This document shows, one piece after another, positions 46,057-55,383 of a DNA stretch of 64,000 bases. The stretch's first letter is position 1. Each line of letters starts with the position of its first letter. Both the position numbers and the translations under genes were made by a program. The notes below the pieces were generated by a model. That model was not told the origin of the DNA. It saw only the letters and a program-made list of their open reading frames with translations, and did not search any database. The DNA is from Cnuella takakiae (GTDB taxonomy: Bacteria; Bacteroidota; Bacteroidia; Chitinophagales; Chitinophagaceae). The DNA lies in the NCBI RefSeq assembly GCF_001953305.1, contig NZ_MTFE01000010.1, positions 240,146-304,145 on the forward strand. The letters run 5' to 3'.

Positions 46057-46361
46057 GGGCAGGAGGCAGCGGGATGCGGCGGGCGGCAGGTGTAATTGCT
46101 AACTAATTTAGCAGCATAATTTCAGTATTGCAACAAGCGGGCTTATTGCTTAGCGTTAGAGCGCACAGATGCCCCTGAAAGCCCAGATTTATACTTGAAT
46201 GTGAAAGCCAGCTAGTTTTAACGGTGCATGGCTTATTGTACATAAACCATTTACAGGCTTTTTGGTGCAAAAAAATGCAGGTAGGACACCGTAAGGCAGG
46301 ATCAAATTCGTGTTATCGGTGCTATCTGTGAGCTATAACCCCATCAAAATATCCCATCACC
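46057..46361. promoter_or_regulatory. Divergent intergenic region
   Basis: About 300 bp between divergent genes, the helicase (minus) and a hypothetical gene (plus). AT-rich; no gene. Promoters for both directions must lie here but no single element stands out. Confidence 0.4.
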
Positions 46362-46835
46362 ATGTCCCTCCAGCGTTACCTCCAACAACTCCACGAGGAT
46401 ATTGCCCTTGCTACCCGGCGGCTGAACGGGGACTATGCGCACCTGCACCAGCATTTCCGGCAGTGGGTGAGCGAGGCGGAAGAGGAGGCAACGGCGCCGG
46501 TACGGGAGCTGGAAGACTGGACGGGCATCACCCTGGACATGCTGCCCCCCGAACAGATGCTGGACGATGCGGCGGTGCACGCGCTGCTGGAAGCCCTGAA
46601 GACCCTGCTGGACGCCTGCAACTGGGTAGCGGTATTGCAAACCACCGTGCCCGAAAGGGTGGAATACAGTGCCATCAGGGCGGCCTGGCGGCAAAGCATC
46701 CGCATCAAGCGCTGGCATATGGGCTTTTTTGCCTGGTGTGCACCCGGTACGCCGCAGGGCAGCTGTGCCCTGGGCGAACACTGCCAGTGCGCCTGGTATG
46801 AAGCCCTGCAGGCGCGTTTTACCGACCACCCCTAG
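46362..46835 (+). CDS. Hypothetical protein, Cys-rich tail, 157 residues
   Basis: MSLQRYLQQLHEDIALATRR begins a helical protein with acidic segments. The C-terminus has a cysteine cluster, WCAPGTPQGSCALGEHCQCAWY, that could hold a metal. I recognise no family. The gene is monocistronic and followed by a 450 bp spacer. Confidence 0.65.
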   Translation: MSLQRYLQQLHEDIALATRRLNGDYAHLHQHFRQWVSEAEEEATAPVRELEDWTGITLDMLPPEQMLDDAAVHALLEALKTLLDACNWVAVLQTTVPERVEYSAIRAAWRQSIRIKRWHMGFFAWCAPGTPQGSCALGEHCQCAWYEALQARFTDHP

Positions 46836-47288
46836 GATGGAGCGCCTGCCGCCCCATCACCATTACTGCCGTGGCAAGATTTTTATGCAGTTCAAAAGCT
46901 GCCTAAAGCAGCAGGGTATGGCAAAACACGGTTGGTGTGTACGGATGATTGTGGCAACCAGGCAACCAGCCCCTGCATCCATCCGTATGCACTTTTATGG
47001 GGTGTATGCAGGCGGTTGGGGTGGGTGCACCAACAACCTATGGGAATAGAAATAGCTGTTTAACCATTCTTTGGCCTATATTCGTGTTTAGCTCCCACCA
47101 GGAGCTATCTACTCCCGCTATCCACTCCTATTTAAAATCCCCCTTATTGCTTTAGCAGTTGCTTATTACAGGAGTAGCGATGCCTTGCCAGCCGAAGTCT
47201 ATTGTTTCCCTTTTTTCCTTTAATGAGTAAACCGCATTGTCCATCCAATTCCTATTGAAGACTGTCATTTAAAAAACTGGCATCTACA
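46836..47288. other. Intergenic, no gene recognised
   Basis: A 453 bp spacer upstream of the large T9SS cargo gene. A short frame at 46949-47155 has no coding character. The promoter of the cargo gene should lie in the AT-rich part at 47140-47280. Confidence 0.4.
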
Positions 47289-50200
47289 ATGCGGCATTTA
47301 TACCCTACCAGGTTTAAAACCAACCAACGAAACAACAAGCTTTTCCTGTATCTGCTCAACCACCGGCACCTGCCAGCTGTGTTTTCAACAGGGCGTACCG
47401 GCCTGTGCGCCCTCCTTTCTGTCCTGCTGCTGACGGCAGGATTGCTCGGCAGCCAAACCGCCGGGGCACAAACGGGTTTGCTAGCCACGCCCCAGGTAGT
47501 GTACGACAACGACGTGGCCGACGGCGTGCCTGGTATCCAACGCACGGTGGTGCTCCGCAACAATGGCACGGCAGCCCTTACCATCAATGCGGTAGCCCTT
47601 GGCGGCACCCATGCCAGCCAGTTCCTGCTCGGCACTCCCCCGGTCTTGCCCCACACCCTTGCAGCAGGCGATACTATGCGGGTACACCCCAGTTTTGCCC
47701 CCGCCACCGCCGGCCTGAAAACCGCCACCATCAATGTAAACCTGGCAAATGGCGGCAGCTTCCAGGTGCCCCTGCGCGGGCTGGGTGTTTCCACTGAGCC
47801 CTCCCTACAGGCCCTGCTCAACCTGCTGGAGATAGGCGTGAGCGTGGGTGACGACAATACCAGTACCAATATCATCCACAGCAATACCACCCAGCAAAAG
47901 GCGGCCATCCTGGGTGATGAGATTGCCATGCCCCTGTTTCAAAAAGCCGGCACCGGCCCGGTAACCATTGAGCCCCTTGCTGTTTTTGGGCCCACCAAGG
48001 CCGACCCCGTAGTAGGCATGGGCTGGTACAATGCAGGCAAACGTGCCGGTACCACCGAGCTGTTTACCGTTTCCAACAAGCCGGCCACCAATGCCGCCAC
48101 CGTACAGGTGCCCTATTCCGGAGCCAATAGTTTTGACCCCGGCAGTACCGCTTTTGGATTTTATTCGCGCTGGCCCAACTTCAGCAACAGGATGGTGTAC
48201 AGCGAAGACAGCCTCAACACCTTTACCGGGGCTATCCCCCACCATGTGCGGGTGTACCCCTATATCCGAAAGGGAGTGCGGGAAGCCAATGCCTACCTGG
48301 TGGCTTTTGAAGAACATATCACAGGTTTCGACTTCCAGGACCTGATATTCGTGGTGCGGAATGTACGCCCTGCCACCAACAGCAGCATCAATTTTGCCCT
48401 GACGCCCGTGGCCGATGCCTATGTAAACGGCGGCAGCACCGGCACCAATTACGGCCAGGACACCCTGGCTTATGTGCGCGGCGCTACCCAGGCCACCAAT
48501 ATCCGCCATACCCACCTGCGGTTCGCCCTCCACGAGGCTGCCGATATCAAAAGGGCGGTACTGCGTATTTATGGACGTAACCGCGGCATCACCAAGCAGG
48601 GCACGGTACGGATTGATGGTGTTGATAATTCCAGCTGGGTAGAACATGGCATCACCTTTAAGAATGCGCCGGTTTCGGGTTTTACCAAACTGGGTAATCA
48701 TACCGTGGTGGCCAAGGACCAGTACTACGACCTGGATGTTACCGCTTATGTGCAGGCACAGTTTGCCCGGGGCCGCGATGCCATCTTCGTAATGCGTGAT
48801 ACCACCACCCTCAACCAGCTCTTTGCTTTTTATACCAAAGAAAGGGGCTTGTTCCCGCCGCAGTTGCTGATCAACAGCACGGCTAGGGTGGTATCCAATG
48901 GCGCCCTGCTGGATGTAGAAAACCTGGACCGCTTCCCGGCCAATAACCGTTTTGTAACCTCGCGGCTCCAAAAGCCCTGGGCCCGTAAGGATAGCATCTA
49001 CAATGCTAACCACGATTTAGTACGGATGCGCCTCAACAACAAAGGCACCGGGCCGCTCACCATCAGGGGCCTGCAACTGTCGGCGCCCAAAAACTGGACT
49101 TATCTTACCCTGAAGGGAGCGGCCTTCGACACGACCGTTTTTCCCATTACCATCAACCCGGGCAGTTCGGTAGACCTGACCATGCGGTTTGTGGCCAGCG
49201 ATAGTCTTTCCACTGCCTTTACCAAACAGTATATCGATTCTATCTGGGTGGTAACCAATGATATCAAAGATCCGCGCAAACTTTTGTACCTGTATGGCCT
49301 GTGGCAAATAAGGGGCGAGGACAAGTATGAACCCGATGCGCAGCGCACCATTGATGCATTTGGCTTTCGCACCCGTGTGGGCTTTGGCAGCAAAGACCCT
49401 AACCTGGGCAATCCATCCAAGCCCAAGGGCGACGAAGTGATCTTTTCTTATTTCGTACGGGCCGATACCCTGCGCCCCGTGACGGTAAGGCAGATGTCGG
49501 CCTACCATGGCTGCTGTACGCAAACGGAAACTTTCCGTTGGTTTTTAAAAAGCAAAACACCAACATTCAACCCCCTGTTCAAGCATATCGGCCTGGATGC
49601 ACAATCGCTGCTGCCCCGTATAAGTACCAATGGCAGCCCAGCATATGGTGAGTTTTCCCCCAATGCGCCTTTTGGTATCAAGGTGGGTGGTAAAGACCAT
49701 TCCGATACCCTGATGAATCCGGGCCAGAAATTAGGCCTCCGGGTTTGGAAAGTTGTTGACCAGGATGGCTCAGTCATTCCCGACAGCTATATCATTGCCA
49801 ATGATTACCTGGGCACCACTTATACCAATTTCGATTACAACGATAACATGTATTATGTATCCAATGTACGCCCGGAACAGGCGCCATTGAGTTATGCCCT
49901 GCTGGAGGCCAGGCCTTCGGCGGTAGAGTTTGCCGAGTTGCCGGTACGCCAGCAGGACAGTTTTAAATTGAAGGTTAGCAACACCGGTAATACCTACCTC
50001 GGTGGGGGCACCGACCCCAGCAATACCATCAGCTCGCTGGTGATCACCGGCGAGAACAAAGGGGAGTTCGCCGCTGCCATGCCAATGAAAAAGACCCTTG
50101 CTCCCAAGGAGTCTACGGAAATCACCGTCACCTTCAGGCCGGTTAGCGAAGGGCTGAAGATTGCCGACCTGCTCATCTACTATACCAATGGCAAGTCGCC

Positions 50201-51608
50201 CTTACGGGTGCCCCTGTATGGCATTGCCAAAGATTCGGGCACTACCGTCAAACTGCACTACCGCATCAAGGGCGGCATGGACAAGGATACGGTTGTTGCC
50301 GGCAAAACCTGGTTATCGGACAAACCCTATGCTTTTGACAACCTGGAACCCTACCTCAATAAGAACGTAAAGGCCATTTCAGCAACCGATGAGGACGGCC
50401 TGTACTTCTGGGAACAGTCGTCGAATAAGGATAAAACACCTTTCCGTTACGAGATACCCCTTCCCGACAGCAGCAATTATGTTGTGCGGTTTCACTTTGC
50501 GGAGATCTACTGGGGTTCGCCGGGCAGCGGCCTGAATGGCGGCGCCGGCTCGCGGGTTATGAGTGTGCAGATGGAAGGAAAAACAGCCATTGCCAACCTG
50601 GATATTGTAAAAGAAGTGGGTCCCGCTGCAGCCCTGGTGCGTAATGTGCCGGTTAAAGTACAGGACGGCAAGCTGGATATCAGCTTCACCGCTTCGGTAA
50701 ACAGGCCCATGGTATCTGCCATTGAGGTGTACAGCTTTAAACGGGTATTACCGCCGGTGGTAGATACGGTGATCATGCCGCCACTGCCTGGTGATACAGC
50801 TATTGTAACACCGCCGCCCCCAACAGATACGGTAGTTGTAACACCCCCGCCACCGGTGGATACAGTTATCGTTACGCCCCCACCACCAACAGATACGGTG
50901 ATTGTTACACCACCCCCACCAACAGATACGGTGATCGTTACACCACCACCTCCGGTTGACACAGTGATCGTTACACCACCACCTCCGGTGGATACCGTGG
51001 TAGTAACTCCACCGCCACCGGTGGATACGGTAATCGTTACGCCTCCGCCGCCAGTTGATACCGTGATTGTAACACCTCCGCCGCCGGTAGATACGGTGAT
51101 TGTTACACCGCCGCCGCCGGTAGATACAGTTATAGTCACCCCACCTCCTCCCGTGGATACAGTTATTGTTACGCCGCCGCCACCTGTGGACACGGTAATT
51201 GTAACACCGCCACCGCCGGTAGATACAGTCGTCGTCACACCGCCGCCGCCAGTAGATACGGTTGTAGTCACACCACCGCCACCTGTGGACACGGTTGTGG
51301 TTACACCGCCACCACCGCCGGTTGATACGGTTACGGCACCCATAAGGGCAATATTGTCGCAGTTGTATCCCAACCCCAATAATGGCAGCTTTACGGTCAG
51401 CTTTGGGGTGGTGCGCAAACAAACGGTGGTATTCAGGGTTGTAGACGGCACGGGCCGACGGTATGGGGAGGAACGGTACAGCGCCCAAATTGGCAAGAAC
51501 ACCCGGCGGATAGAACGGCTGGGGATGCATTTAAAAGCAGGGGTGTACTACCTGGAACTGTACTATGAAGAACGGATCAAAGAGGTACTCAAGTTCATTG
51601 TGCTATAA
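47289..51608 (+). CDS. Large T9SS-exported protein: CBM96/DNRLRE-like, malectin, proline repeats
   Basis: A 1,439-residue secreted protein. A late signal peptide is seen at about 36-60 (LCALLSVLLLTAGLL ... QTAGAQ). Order: ASPM/HYDIN-like beta domain (65-165), DUF4114-like region (about 270-370, FGFYSRWPNFSNRM), DNRLRE/CBM96-type domain (about 375-530, DAYVNGGSTGTNYGQDT), more HYDIN-like domains including 560-690 and 880-975, a malectin domain (about 985-1160, YVVRFHFAEIYWGSPGSG), 16 copies of an 11-residue DTVIVTPPPPV repeat (1169-1347), and a type A T9SS sorting domain (1355-1439, LYPNPNNGSFTVSF ... LKAGVYYLELYY). Export, cleavage and anchoring by the type IX system are expected; malectin and CBM-like parts suggest carbohydrate binding. 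A strong terminator follows. Confidence 0.88.
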   Translation: MRHLYPTRFKTNQRNNKLFLYLLNHRHLPAVFSTGRTGLCALLSVLLLTAGLLGSQTAGAQTGLLATPQVVYDNDVADGVPGIQRTVVLRNNGTAALTINAVALGGTHASQFLLGTPPVLPHTLAAGDTMRVHPSFAPATAGLKTATINVNLANGGSFQVPLRGLGVSTEPSLQALLNLLEIGVSVGDDNTSTNIIHSNTTQQKAAILGDEIAMPLFQKAGTGPVTIEPLAVFGPTKADPVVGMGWYNAGKRAGTTELFTVSNKPATNAATVQVPYSGANSFDPGSTAFGFYSRWPNFSNRMVYSEDSLNTFTGAIPHHVRVYPYIRKGVREANAYLVAFEEHITGFDFQDLIFVVRNVRPATNSSINFALTPVADAYVNGGSTGTNYGQDTLAYVRGATQATNIRHTHLRFALHEAADIKRAVLRIYGRNRGITKQGTVRIDGVDNSSWVEHGITFKNAPVSGFTKLGNHTVVAKDQYYDLDVTAYVQAQFARGRDAIFVMRDTTTLNQLFAFYTKERGLFPPQLLINSTARVVSNGALLDVENLDRFPANNRFVTSRLQKPWARKDSIYNANHDLVRMRLNNKGTGPLTIRGLQLSAPKNWTYLTLKGAAFDTTVFPITINPGSSVDLTMRFVASDSLSTAFTKQYIDSIWVVTNDIKDPRKLLYLYGLWQIRGEDKYEPDAQRTIDAFGFRTRVGFGSKDPNLGNPSKPKGDEVIFSYFVRADTLRPVTVRQMSAYHGCCTQTETFRWFLKSKTPTFNPLFKHIGLDAQSLLPRISTNGSPAYGEFSPNAPFGIKVGGKDHSDTLMNPGQKLGLRVWKVVDQDGSVIPDSYIIANDYLGTTYTNFDYNDNMYYVSNVRPEQAPLSYALLEARPSAVEFAELPVRQQDSFKLKVSNTGNTYLGGGTDPSNTISSLVITGENKGEFAAAMPMKKTLAPKESTEITVTFRPVSEGLKIADLLIYYTNGKSPLRVPLYGIAKDSGTTVKLHYRIKGGMDKDTVVAGKTWLSDKPYAFDNLEPYLNKNVKAISATDEDGLYFWEQSSNKDKTPFRYEIPLPDSSNYVVRFHFAEIYWGSPGSGLNGGAGSRVMSVQMEGKTAIANLDIVKEVGPAAALVRNVPVKVQDGKLDISFTASVNRPMVSAIEVYSFKRVLPPVVDTVIMPPLPGDTAIVTPPPPTDTVVVTPPPPVDTVIVTPPPPTDTVIVTPPPPTDTVIVTPPPPVDTVIVTPPPPVDTVVVTPPPPVDTVIVTPPPPVDTVIVTPPPPVDTVIVTPPPPVDTVIVTPPPPVDTVIVTPPPPVDTVIVTPPPPVDTVVVTPPPPVDTVVVTPPPPVDTVVVTPPPPPVDTVTAPIRAILSQLYPNPNNGSFTVSFGVVRKQTVVFRVVDGTGRRYGEERYSAQIGKNTRRIERLGMHLKAGVYYLELYYEERIKEVLKFIVL
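50793..51328 (+). repeat. 33-bp tandem repeat coding for DTVIVTPPPPV units (16 copies)
   Basis: Sixteen 33-base units encode DT(V/A)(I/V)VTPPPP(V/T), the last with one extra proline. Adjacent copies differ almost only at third codon positions (GATACG, GACACA, GATACC), so the protein repeat is conserved while the DNA has diverged. The minus strand of this array is also open but is a shadow. Confidence 0.9.
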
Positions 51609-51620
51609 ACCATCATTTAA

Positions 51621-51662
51621 AAAAAGAACAGGGCAGCCAATTGGCTGCCCTGTTCTTTTTTA
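51621..51662 (+). terminator. Rho-independent terminator of the T9SS cargo gene
   Basis: AAAGAACAGGGCAGCCAA / TTGGCTGCCCTGTTCTTT perfect palindrome, with A and T tracts on each side, 13 bases after the stop. It is bidirectional. Confidence 0.9.
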
Positions 51663-51739
51663 TTGCTAACTGTTGCTGTTGCGCGGGTTATAGCCAGCAG
51701 GCAACACTGCCTGTGTAAACCCTATGCTGGCTGTTCGAC

Positions 51740-51777
51740 TCCGCTTTGGCAGGTGCAGCTGTACCTGCCAAAGCGGA
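51740..51777. repeat. Long hairpin between convergent genes
   Basis: Perfect 15-base inverted repeat TCCGCTTTGGCAGGT / ACCTGCCAAAGCGGA with an 8-base loop. It lies between the cargo gene (plus) and the histidine kinase gene (minus). It is a second terminator-like or REP-like element. Confidence 0.6.
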
Positions 51778-51887
51778 TAAAGGGCTTACACCCAATGACA
51801 GACCTCATTGTACCGGGAAGTGCAACAAAACAAGCCCGGAGGCAATAAGGTAAATGCCAACCCCCACCAATGGTTGCCTGCAGCCAA

Positions 51888-52703
51888 TCAGGCAGAGACA
51901 TCCACGACCGTATCAGGCAGGTTGATTTCCACCCGGGTGCCTGCTCCCGGCCGGCTATGCCAGCAAATATCGCCACCCAGCAGTTGCACCCGGTGTTTCA
52001 TGTTGAGCAGGCCCACACCACTGCGGGCGGGCCCACCGGGGTCGAAACCCCTGCCATTGTCGGCAATCACCAGCCGGAGCCCACCGGCTGCTGCCACGCT
52101 GATGGAAAGCGCCGTAGCCCCTGCGTGTTTGATGCAATTGTGCAGGGCTTCCTGTACCACCCGGAACAGCATTACCTGCGACTGGTTGTTGAGCGGTACC
52201 GAATCGATGTTGGATTCCACCCGGATGTCGAGGAGGCCGCCGGCATTGATGCGGGTGGCTTCGGAGCGGATATTGTCAATGAGGTCGAACTGGTGGAGCC
52301 ATTCCTGGTTGTGGAGCTTGGATAGTGCCCGCAGTTCCAGTATGGCCTTGGCCAGTGTGGTTTCGGCAGTATGGATGCTGTCGGGTACCTGGCCCAGTTC
52401 CCGCCCGGCAAGGGCCAGGAACATCTTGGTGCTGCTGAGCAGCTGCCCGATATTGTCGTGGAGTTCATCGCCAATTTTCCTTAGGGTATGTTCCTGGGTT
52501 TCCAATTGGGTTTTCAGCAGTTCGCGTTGAAAGCTGTTGCGCAGTTCCTGCTGCTCGGCCTGGTAACGGTGGCGGCGGCGCTGGTAAAAAACGATAAAGA
52601 GAATGATAAAAAATACGAGGATGGTAAAAATAACAGCGCCCCCGATGATCAGGAGCAGGATAAAGTTTTGCTGCAGGAGGTATGCTAGTGTGCCGTGCGC
52701 CAT
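51888..52703 (-). CDS. Sensor histidine kinase (HisKA_3 / NarX-DegS type)
   Basis: The start is set at MAHGTLAYLLQQNF (52703), overlapping the upstream 7TM gene by 19 bases; the frame is open further upstream to 52772. One membrane segment lies at 15-40. A coiled coil precedes the HisKA_3 box TLRKIGDELHDNIGQLLSS (phospho-acceptor H82). The HATPase_c part shows the N-box VVQEALHNCIKHAGA, G1 VIADNGRGFDPGG and G2 RSGVGLLNMKHR. No response regulator gene lies beside it. The sensing part is probably the 7TM protein encoded just upstream. Confidence 0.92.
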   Translation of the reverse strand: MAHGTLAYLLQQNFILLLIIGGAVIFTILVFFIILFIVFYQRRRHRYQAEQQELRNSFQRELLKTQLETQEHTLRKIGDELHDNIGQLLSSTKMFLALAGRELGQVPDSIHTAETTLAKAILELRALSKLHNQEWLHQFDLIDNIRSEATRINAGGLLDIRVESNIDSVPLNNQSQVMLFRVVQEALHNCIKHAGATALSISVAAAGGLRLVIADNGRGFDPGGPARSGVGLLNMKHRVQLLGGDICWHSRPGAGTRVEINLPDTVVDVSA

Positions 52704-53323
52704 TTGTTTACATACATGCCAACGGAAAAGATGAGGTACATGGAAGCATTGAGCAGGTGATGCATATTCCAAAGCGCTGCCAGCTGCGGATCGGAACGGT
52801 CGGTTACCTGTGGGTAAAATACAAAAAGGAAATAGGTAGTGGGCGCATAGAGGAGCAACCCCATTGAAAACCAGAAAATAGGCTCACCGGAAAGTGGCCC
52901 ATCTACATCGCCCCGGTATTTTTCGTAAAAAAAGAGCAGCACCAGCAGTACCTGGAACAGGCTGTTGAGGCATACCAGCTCGTGGCGGAAGTGGACCTGA
53001 ATTCCTTTTGGAATAACAATAATTACTGCAATGATCAATGCAATTATTGCCAGAGTAGCAATGGTGTTGCGCAAACGGTTATTTTGACAATTGATGTAAA
53101 ACAAAAATGCCCAGAATACGCCATCAATTAATGCATAACCATTGTAAAACATAATTTTTTCTTCCAAAGCAAATACTGCTGCCATTTGGGGTATCGTTGC
53201 CAACAGTAATAATCCCAAAAGGACCCTGGAATTCATATCCAGGGTCCTGAAACAAATTAGCCCGGTACAAACAGGAACCAGAACAGAATAAACAGAAAGT
53301 TTAAGAAGCAGTTGGCTCATCAT
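52685..53323 (-). CDS. 7TM-like membrane protein paired with the kinase
   Basis: A 212-residue protein with about seven hydrophobic segments (for example VYSVLVPVCTGLICF, RVLLGLLLLATIPQMAAVF, ATLAIIALIIAVIIV, LFQVLLVLLFFY and YLIFSVGMYVNKW). No enzymatic motif is seen. It is flanked by and overlaps a small gene upstream and the histidine kinase downstream, so it likely senses membrane or extracellular signals for that kinase. Similar 7TM + HisKA_3 gene pairs are common in Bacteroidota. Confidence 0.8.
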   Translation of the reverse strand: MMSQLLLKLSVYSVLVPVCTGLICFRTLDMNSRVLLGLLLLATIPQMAAVFALEEKIMFYNGYALIDGVFWAFLFYINCQNNRLRNTIATLAIIALIIAVIIVIPKGIQVHFRHELVCLNSLFQVLLVLLFFYEKYRGDVDGPLSGEPIFWFSMGLLLYAPTTYFLFVFYPQVTDRSDPQLAALWNMHHLLNASMYLIFSVGMYVNKWRTAH

Positions 53324-53756
53324 CGTCTGGGTTCACGCTAACGGTATCGCTAGCCAAATCAAATCCGGCAATACCCACAGCTGGATATGATGCTTTAGCC
53401 GGGTATTGCCCACCTCCTTTTGCTGCAGAAATTAAAAGGTTACTGACTTCTCTTTGCTCACTATTATAGTAGGAAGGCACCATTACCAAGCTGGGGCTAC
53501 CGGGTTGACTTCCCCCAGGCTTCGCAGCATAATAAATCCGCAGTGCATTTACCCCTTCTCCGCTTAACAGTTCTTCAACTAAGGCTTTGTCAAATACAAA
53601 GGACAATACACGGTCCTTTAAGTAGTTCTGCGGGTTAAGAGCAGTTATGTCTTTAACCTCTGTGTTAGCAGCTTGTTCATTTAAGGCCTGTAAAATGGAA
53701 ACGGCCGTTAGGATGTACTGAACAGCTTCTTCTTGCGTGATAAAATCTCCAGCCAT
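53301..53756 (-). CDS. Hypothetical protein, first gene of the kinase operon
   Basis: A 151-residue soluble protein, MAGDFITQEEAVQYILTAVS ... GVNALRIYYAAKPGG ... DPDDDEPTAS-like acidic end. The ALRIYYAAKPG segment and the QREVSNLLISAAKGGG segment look like one compact fold. No signal peptide. It overlaps the 7TM gene by 23 bases, so the three are one operon. I recognise no family. Confidence 0.65.
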   Translation of the reverse strand: MAGDFITQEEAVQYILTAVSILQALNEQAANTEVKDITALNPQNYLKDRVLSFVFDKALVEELLSGEGVNALRIYYAAKPGGSQPGSPSLVMVPSYYNSEQREVSNLLISAAKGGGQYPAKASYPAVGIAGFDLASDTVSVNPDDDEPTAS

Positions 53757-53981
53757 ATGTGTTAGTGTTTAGTGTGCACGGGCATGCATCCACAGGGTAA
53801 CACTACGATTCAGGTAGCCATTAGCATCCAAGGGAAAGGAAAGAAGATGGTTCAAAGTAGTAAGGAAAAAGTGCAGAAGCAAGCAAAAGGCAAACAGATA
53901 GTAAATTTTTTAACACTTGATCAAACGGCCCTTTTGGTTGTACCAGGGATTGGAGTTGCAAAAACTTTTTTTCCCGCCAAT

Positions 53982-54026
53982 AACCATAAAAACCCGCTTC
54001 CTGGCAGGAAGCGGGTTTTTATGGTT
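53982..54026. terminator. Near-perfect 45-base palindrome, bidirectional terminator
   Basis: Two 22-base arms, starting AACCATAAAAACCCGCTTCC and ending with its complement, are separated by one base. A and T tracts flank the GC core, so it would terminate in both directions. It lies between the kinase operon start (53756) and the end of the OmpA gene (54145), thus mainly serves the OmpA gene. A frame across it (53772-54092, plus) is spurious. Confidence 0.8.
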
Positions 54027-54144
54027 GTATTTGCTGCTTTGAAAGGGAAGTTGCCGGGAGCTGGGGAACATCCCCCGAACCCTAAACTATAGAGCTATTG
54101 CAGGTTTCCCCCTTTTACAAAGGGGAGGCGGAACACAAGCAGGA

Positions 54145-54978
54145 TCAATAAGGACCCGAAGCATCCTTGGGAGGTGCACCGTTGTTGTTGGCAGGTGCAT
54201 TGGCGCTTTTGCTGCCATGGGTACCGCCATCCTTATGGCCCTGCTGCTGGATGCCATTTGTGCCATCGGTGCTGCTCTTTAAGGCTTGGTCGGCGGTGCC
54301 ACCCGTGGTACCACCGGCACCACGGGCAACGATTTCTACCCGGCGGTTTTGCTGGCGGCCCTGCTCAGTAGCATTGGATGCCACGGGGCGGGCTTCACCA
54401 ACAGGGTGCAGGGAAATGCGGTTGGCCGCAATACCACCATTTTGTACCATCCAATCCCGCACGGCTGTAGCACGCTGCTGGGCCAATTGCTGGTTAGCGG
54501 CCGCACTGCCCTGGGCATCGGTATAGCCATAGATACGGATATCGCCACCATTGTAGCGCTGGCCAATGGATGTGGCCACACTACGCAGGCTGGCTTCGGC
54601 GGTGCTGCGCAAAGTAGCTTTGCCTGTTTCAAACAATACCTCTTCGCCAATGCCGTAAATGCCATAGCCATTATTGCCCCGCACATCTACGCCACCCTGC
54701 TGCAGTTCGCTGTACTGCAGGGCGGGTGCATTGAAATCTATTTCCTTCCAGTCGGCACCGGGGTTCATGGGTATGCCCTCTTTGAGGCCATCGCCCTTGG
54801 CAGCATTGTGGCCTTCGTTGTTGAGGTGCTGGTTGGCGGCAATGCCGGCCCGCTCGGGACTGGGGTTGCGGCTCATTAAAAGCGTGATGAGGGCAAGGGC
54901 TGCGCCTACAATCAGTACTACCGGTGTCATATTCCTGCGCTTGATAACATGCACATCGCCTGTGTGTTCGTGGATCAT
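54145..54978 (-). CDS. OmpA-family protein (inner-membrane anchored)
   Basis: A 277-residue protein: a short cytoplasmic start, a membrane segment (about 18-38), then an OmpA C-terminal-like domain (about 110-225). The latter carries GEEVLFETGKATLR, RYNGGDIRIYGYTDAQGSAAANQQLAQQRA and RISLHPVGEARPVA, ending in NRRVEIV. It should bind peptidoglycan in the periplasm. The last 50 residues are a low-complexity tail. It is a close paralogue of 56365-57093, which shares the HPVGEARPVASNATEQGRQQ stretch. Confidence 0.88.
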   Translation of the reverse strand: MIHEHTGDVHVIKRRNMTPVVLIVGAALALITLLMSRNPSPERAGIAANQHLNNEGHNAAKGDGLKEGIPMNPGADWKEIDFNAPALQYSELQQGGVDVRGNNGYGIYGIGEEVLFETGKATLRSTAEASLRSVATSIGQRYNGGDIRIYGYTDAQGSAAANQQLAQQRATAVRDWMVQNGGIAANRISLHPVGEARPVASNATEQGRQQNRRVEIVARGAGGTTGGTADQALKSSTDGTNGIQQQGHKDGGTHGSKSANAPANNNGAPPKDASGPY

Positions 54979-55139
54979 GATATTCTTCTTTAAAGATGTT
55001 TCAATCTGGTTTGCAATAAATGCGGAGTAAAACCATGCCGGTTTATTCCTGACTTGGGTAAGCTGATTGATTAGAATAGTGCGGTTTGCAGGGGATGAGA
55101 ATTGTTTCTATAGTTCCACAGCGGTTGGGAGATGGATGA

Positions 55140-55262
55140 TGGGCCATGGACGATGGAGGATGGACAACAGACGATAGACGATGGACGATAGACGATGGAC
55201 GATGGACAACAGACGACAGACAACTTACCAGACACATTGTTGTCCGTCGTCTGTCGTCTATC
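55140..55262. repeat. GACGATGG-type tandem repeat with inverted copy
   Basis: Roughly 8-base words (GACGATGG, GACGATAG, GACAACAG) are repeated about ten times to 55230, then an inverted counterpart (TGTCCGTCGTCTGTCGTC) follows. The 360 bp spacer between the OmpA gene start (54978) and 55338 has no gene. Confidence 0.65.
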
Positions 55263-55337
55263 TTTCTACTTCCAATTGTAACTGGCCTTTGAACCGCAAC
55301 CATCAAGCGGCATCATCAGCCCTTCATTCATCCCCAT

Positions 55338-55368
55338 AAAAAAAGCAGCCGGTATGGCTGCTTTTTTT
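55338..55368 (-). terminator. Rho-independent terminator of the PRC-barrel gene
   Basis: AAAAAAAGCAGCC / GGCTGCTTTTTTT stem with a 5-base loop, 16 bases after the stop on the minus strand. Confidence 0.85.
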
Positions 55369-55383
55369 ATCAATGGACGGCAA

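Noticed and set aside
50507-51502. Long minus-strand frame coding for repeated TVSTGGGGVT
   Set aside because: It is the complement of the proline repeat array; the plus-strand gene has a complete domain architecture and sorting signal.
53772-54092. Plus-strand frame of 106 codons
   Set aside because: It runs through the 45-base palindrome at 53982-54026; composition is basic and non-coding.
55140-55262. Possible CRISPR-like array of GACGATGG words
   Set aside because: No unique spacers and irregular unit length; a low-complexity array.
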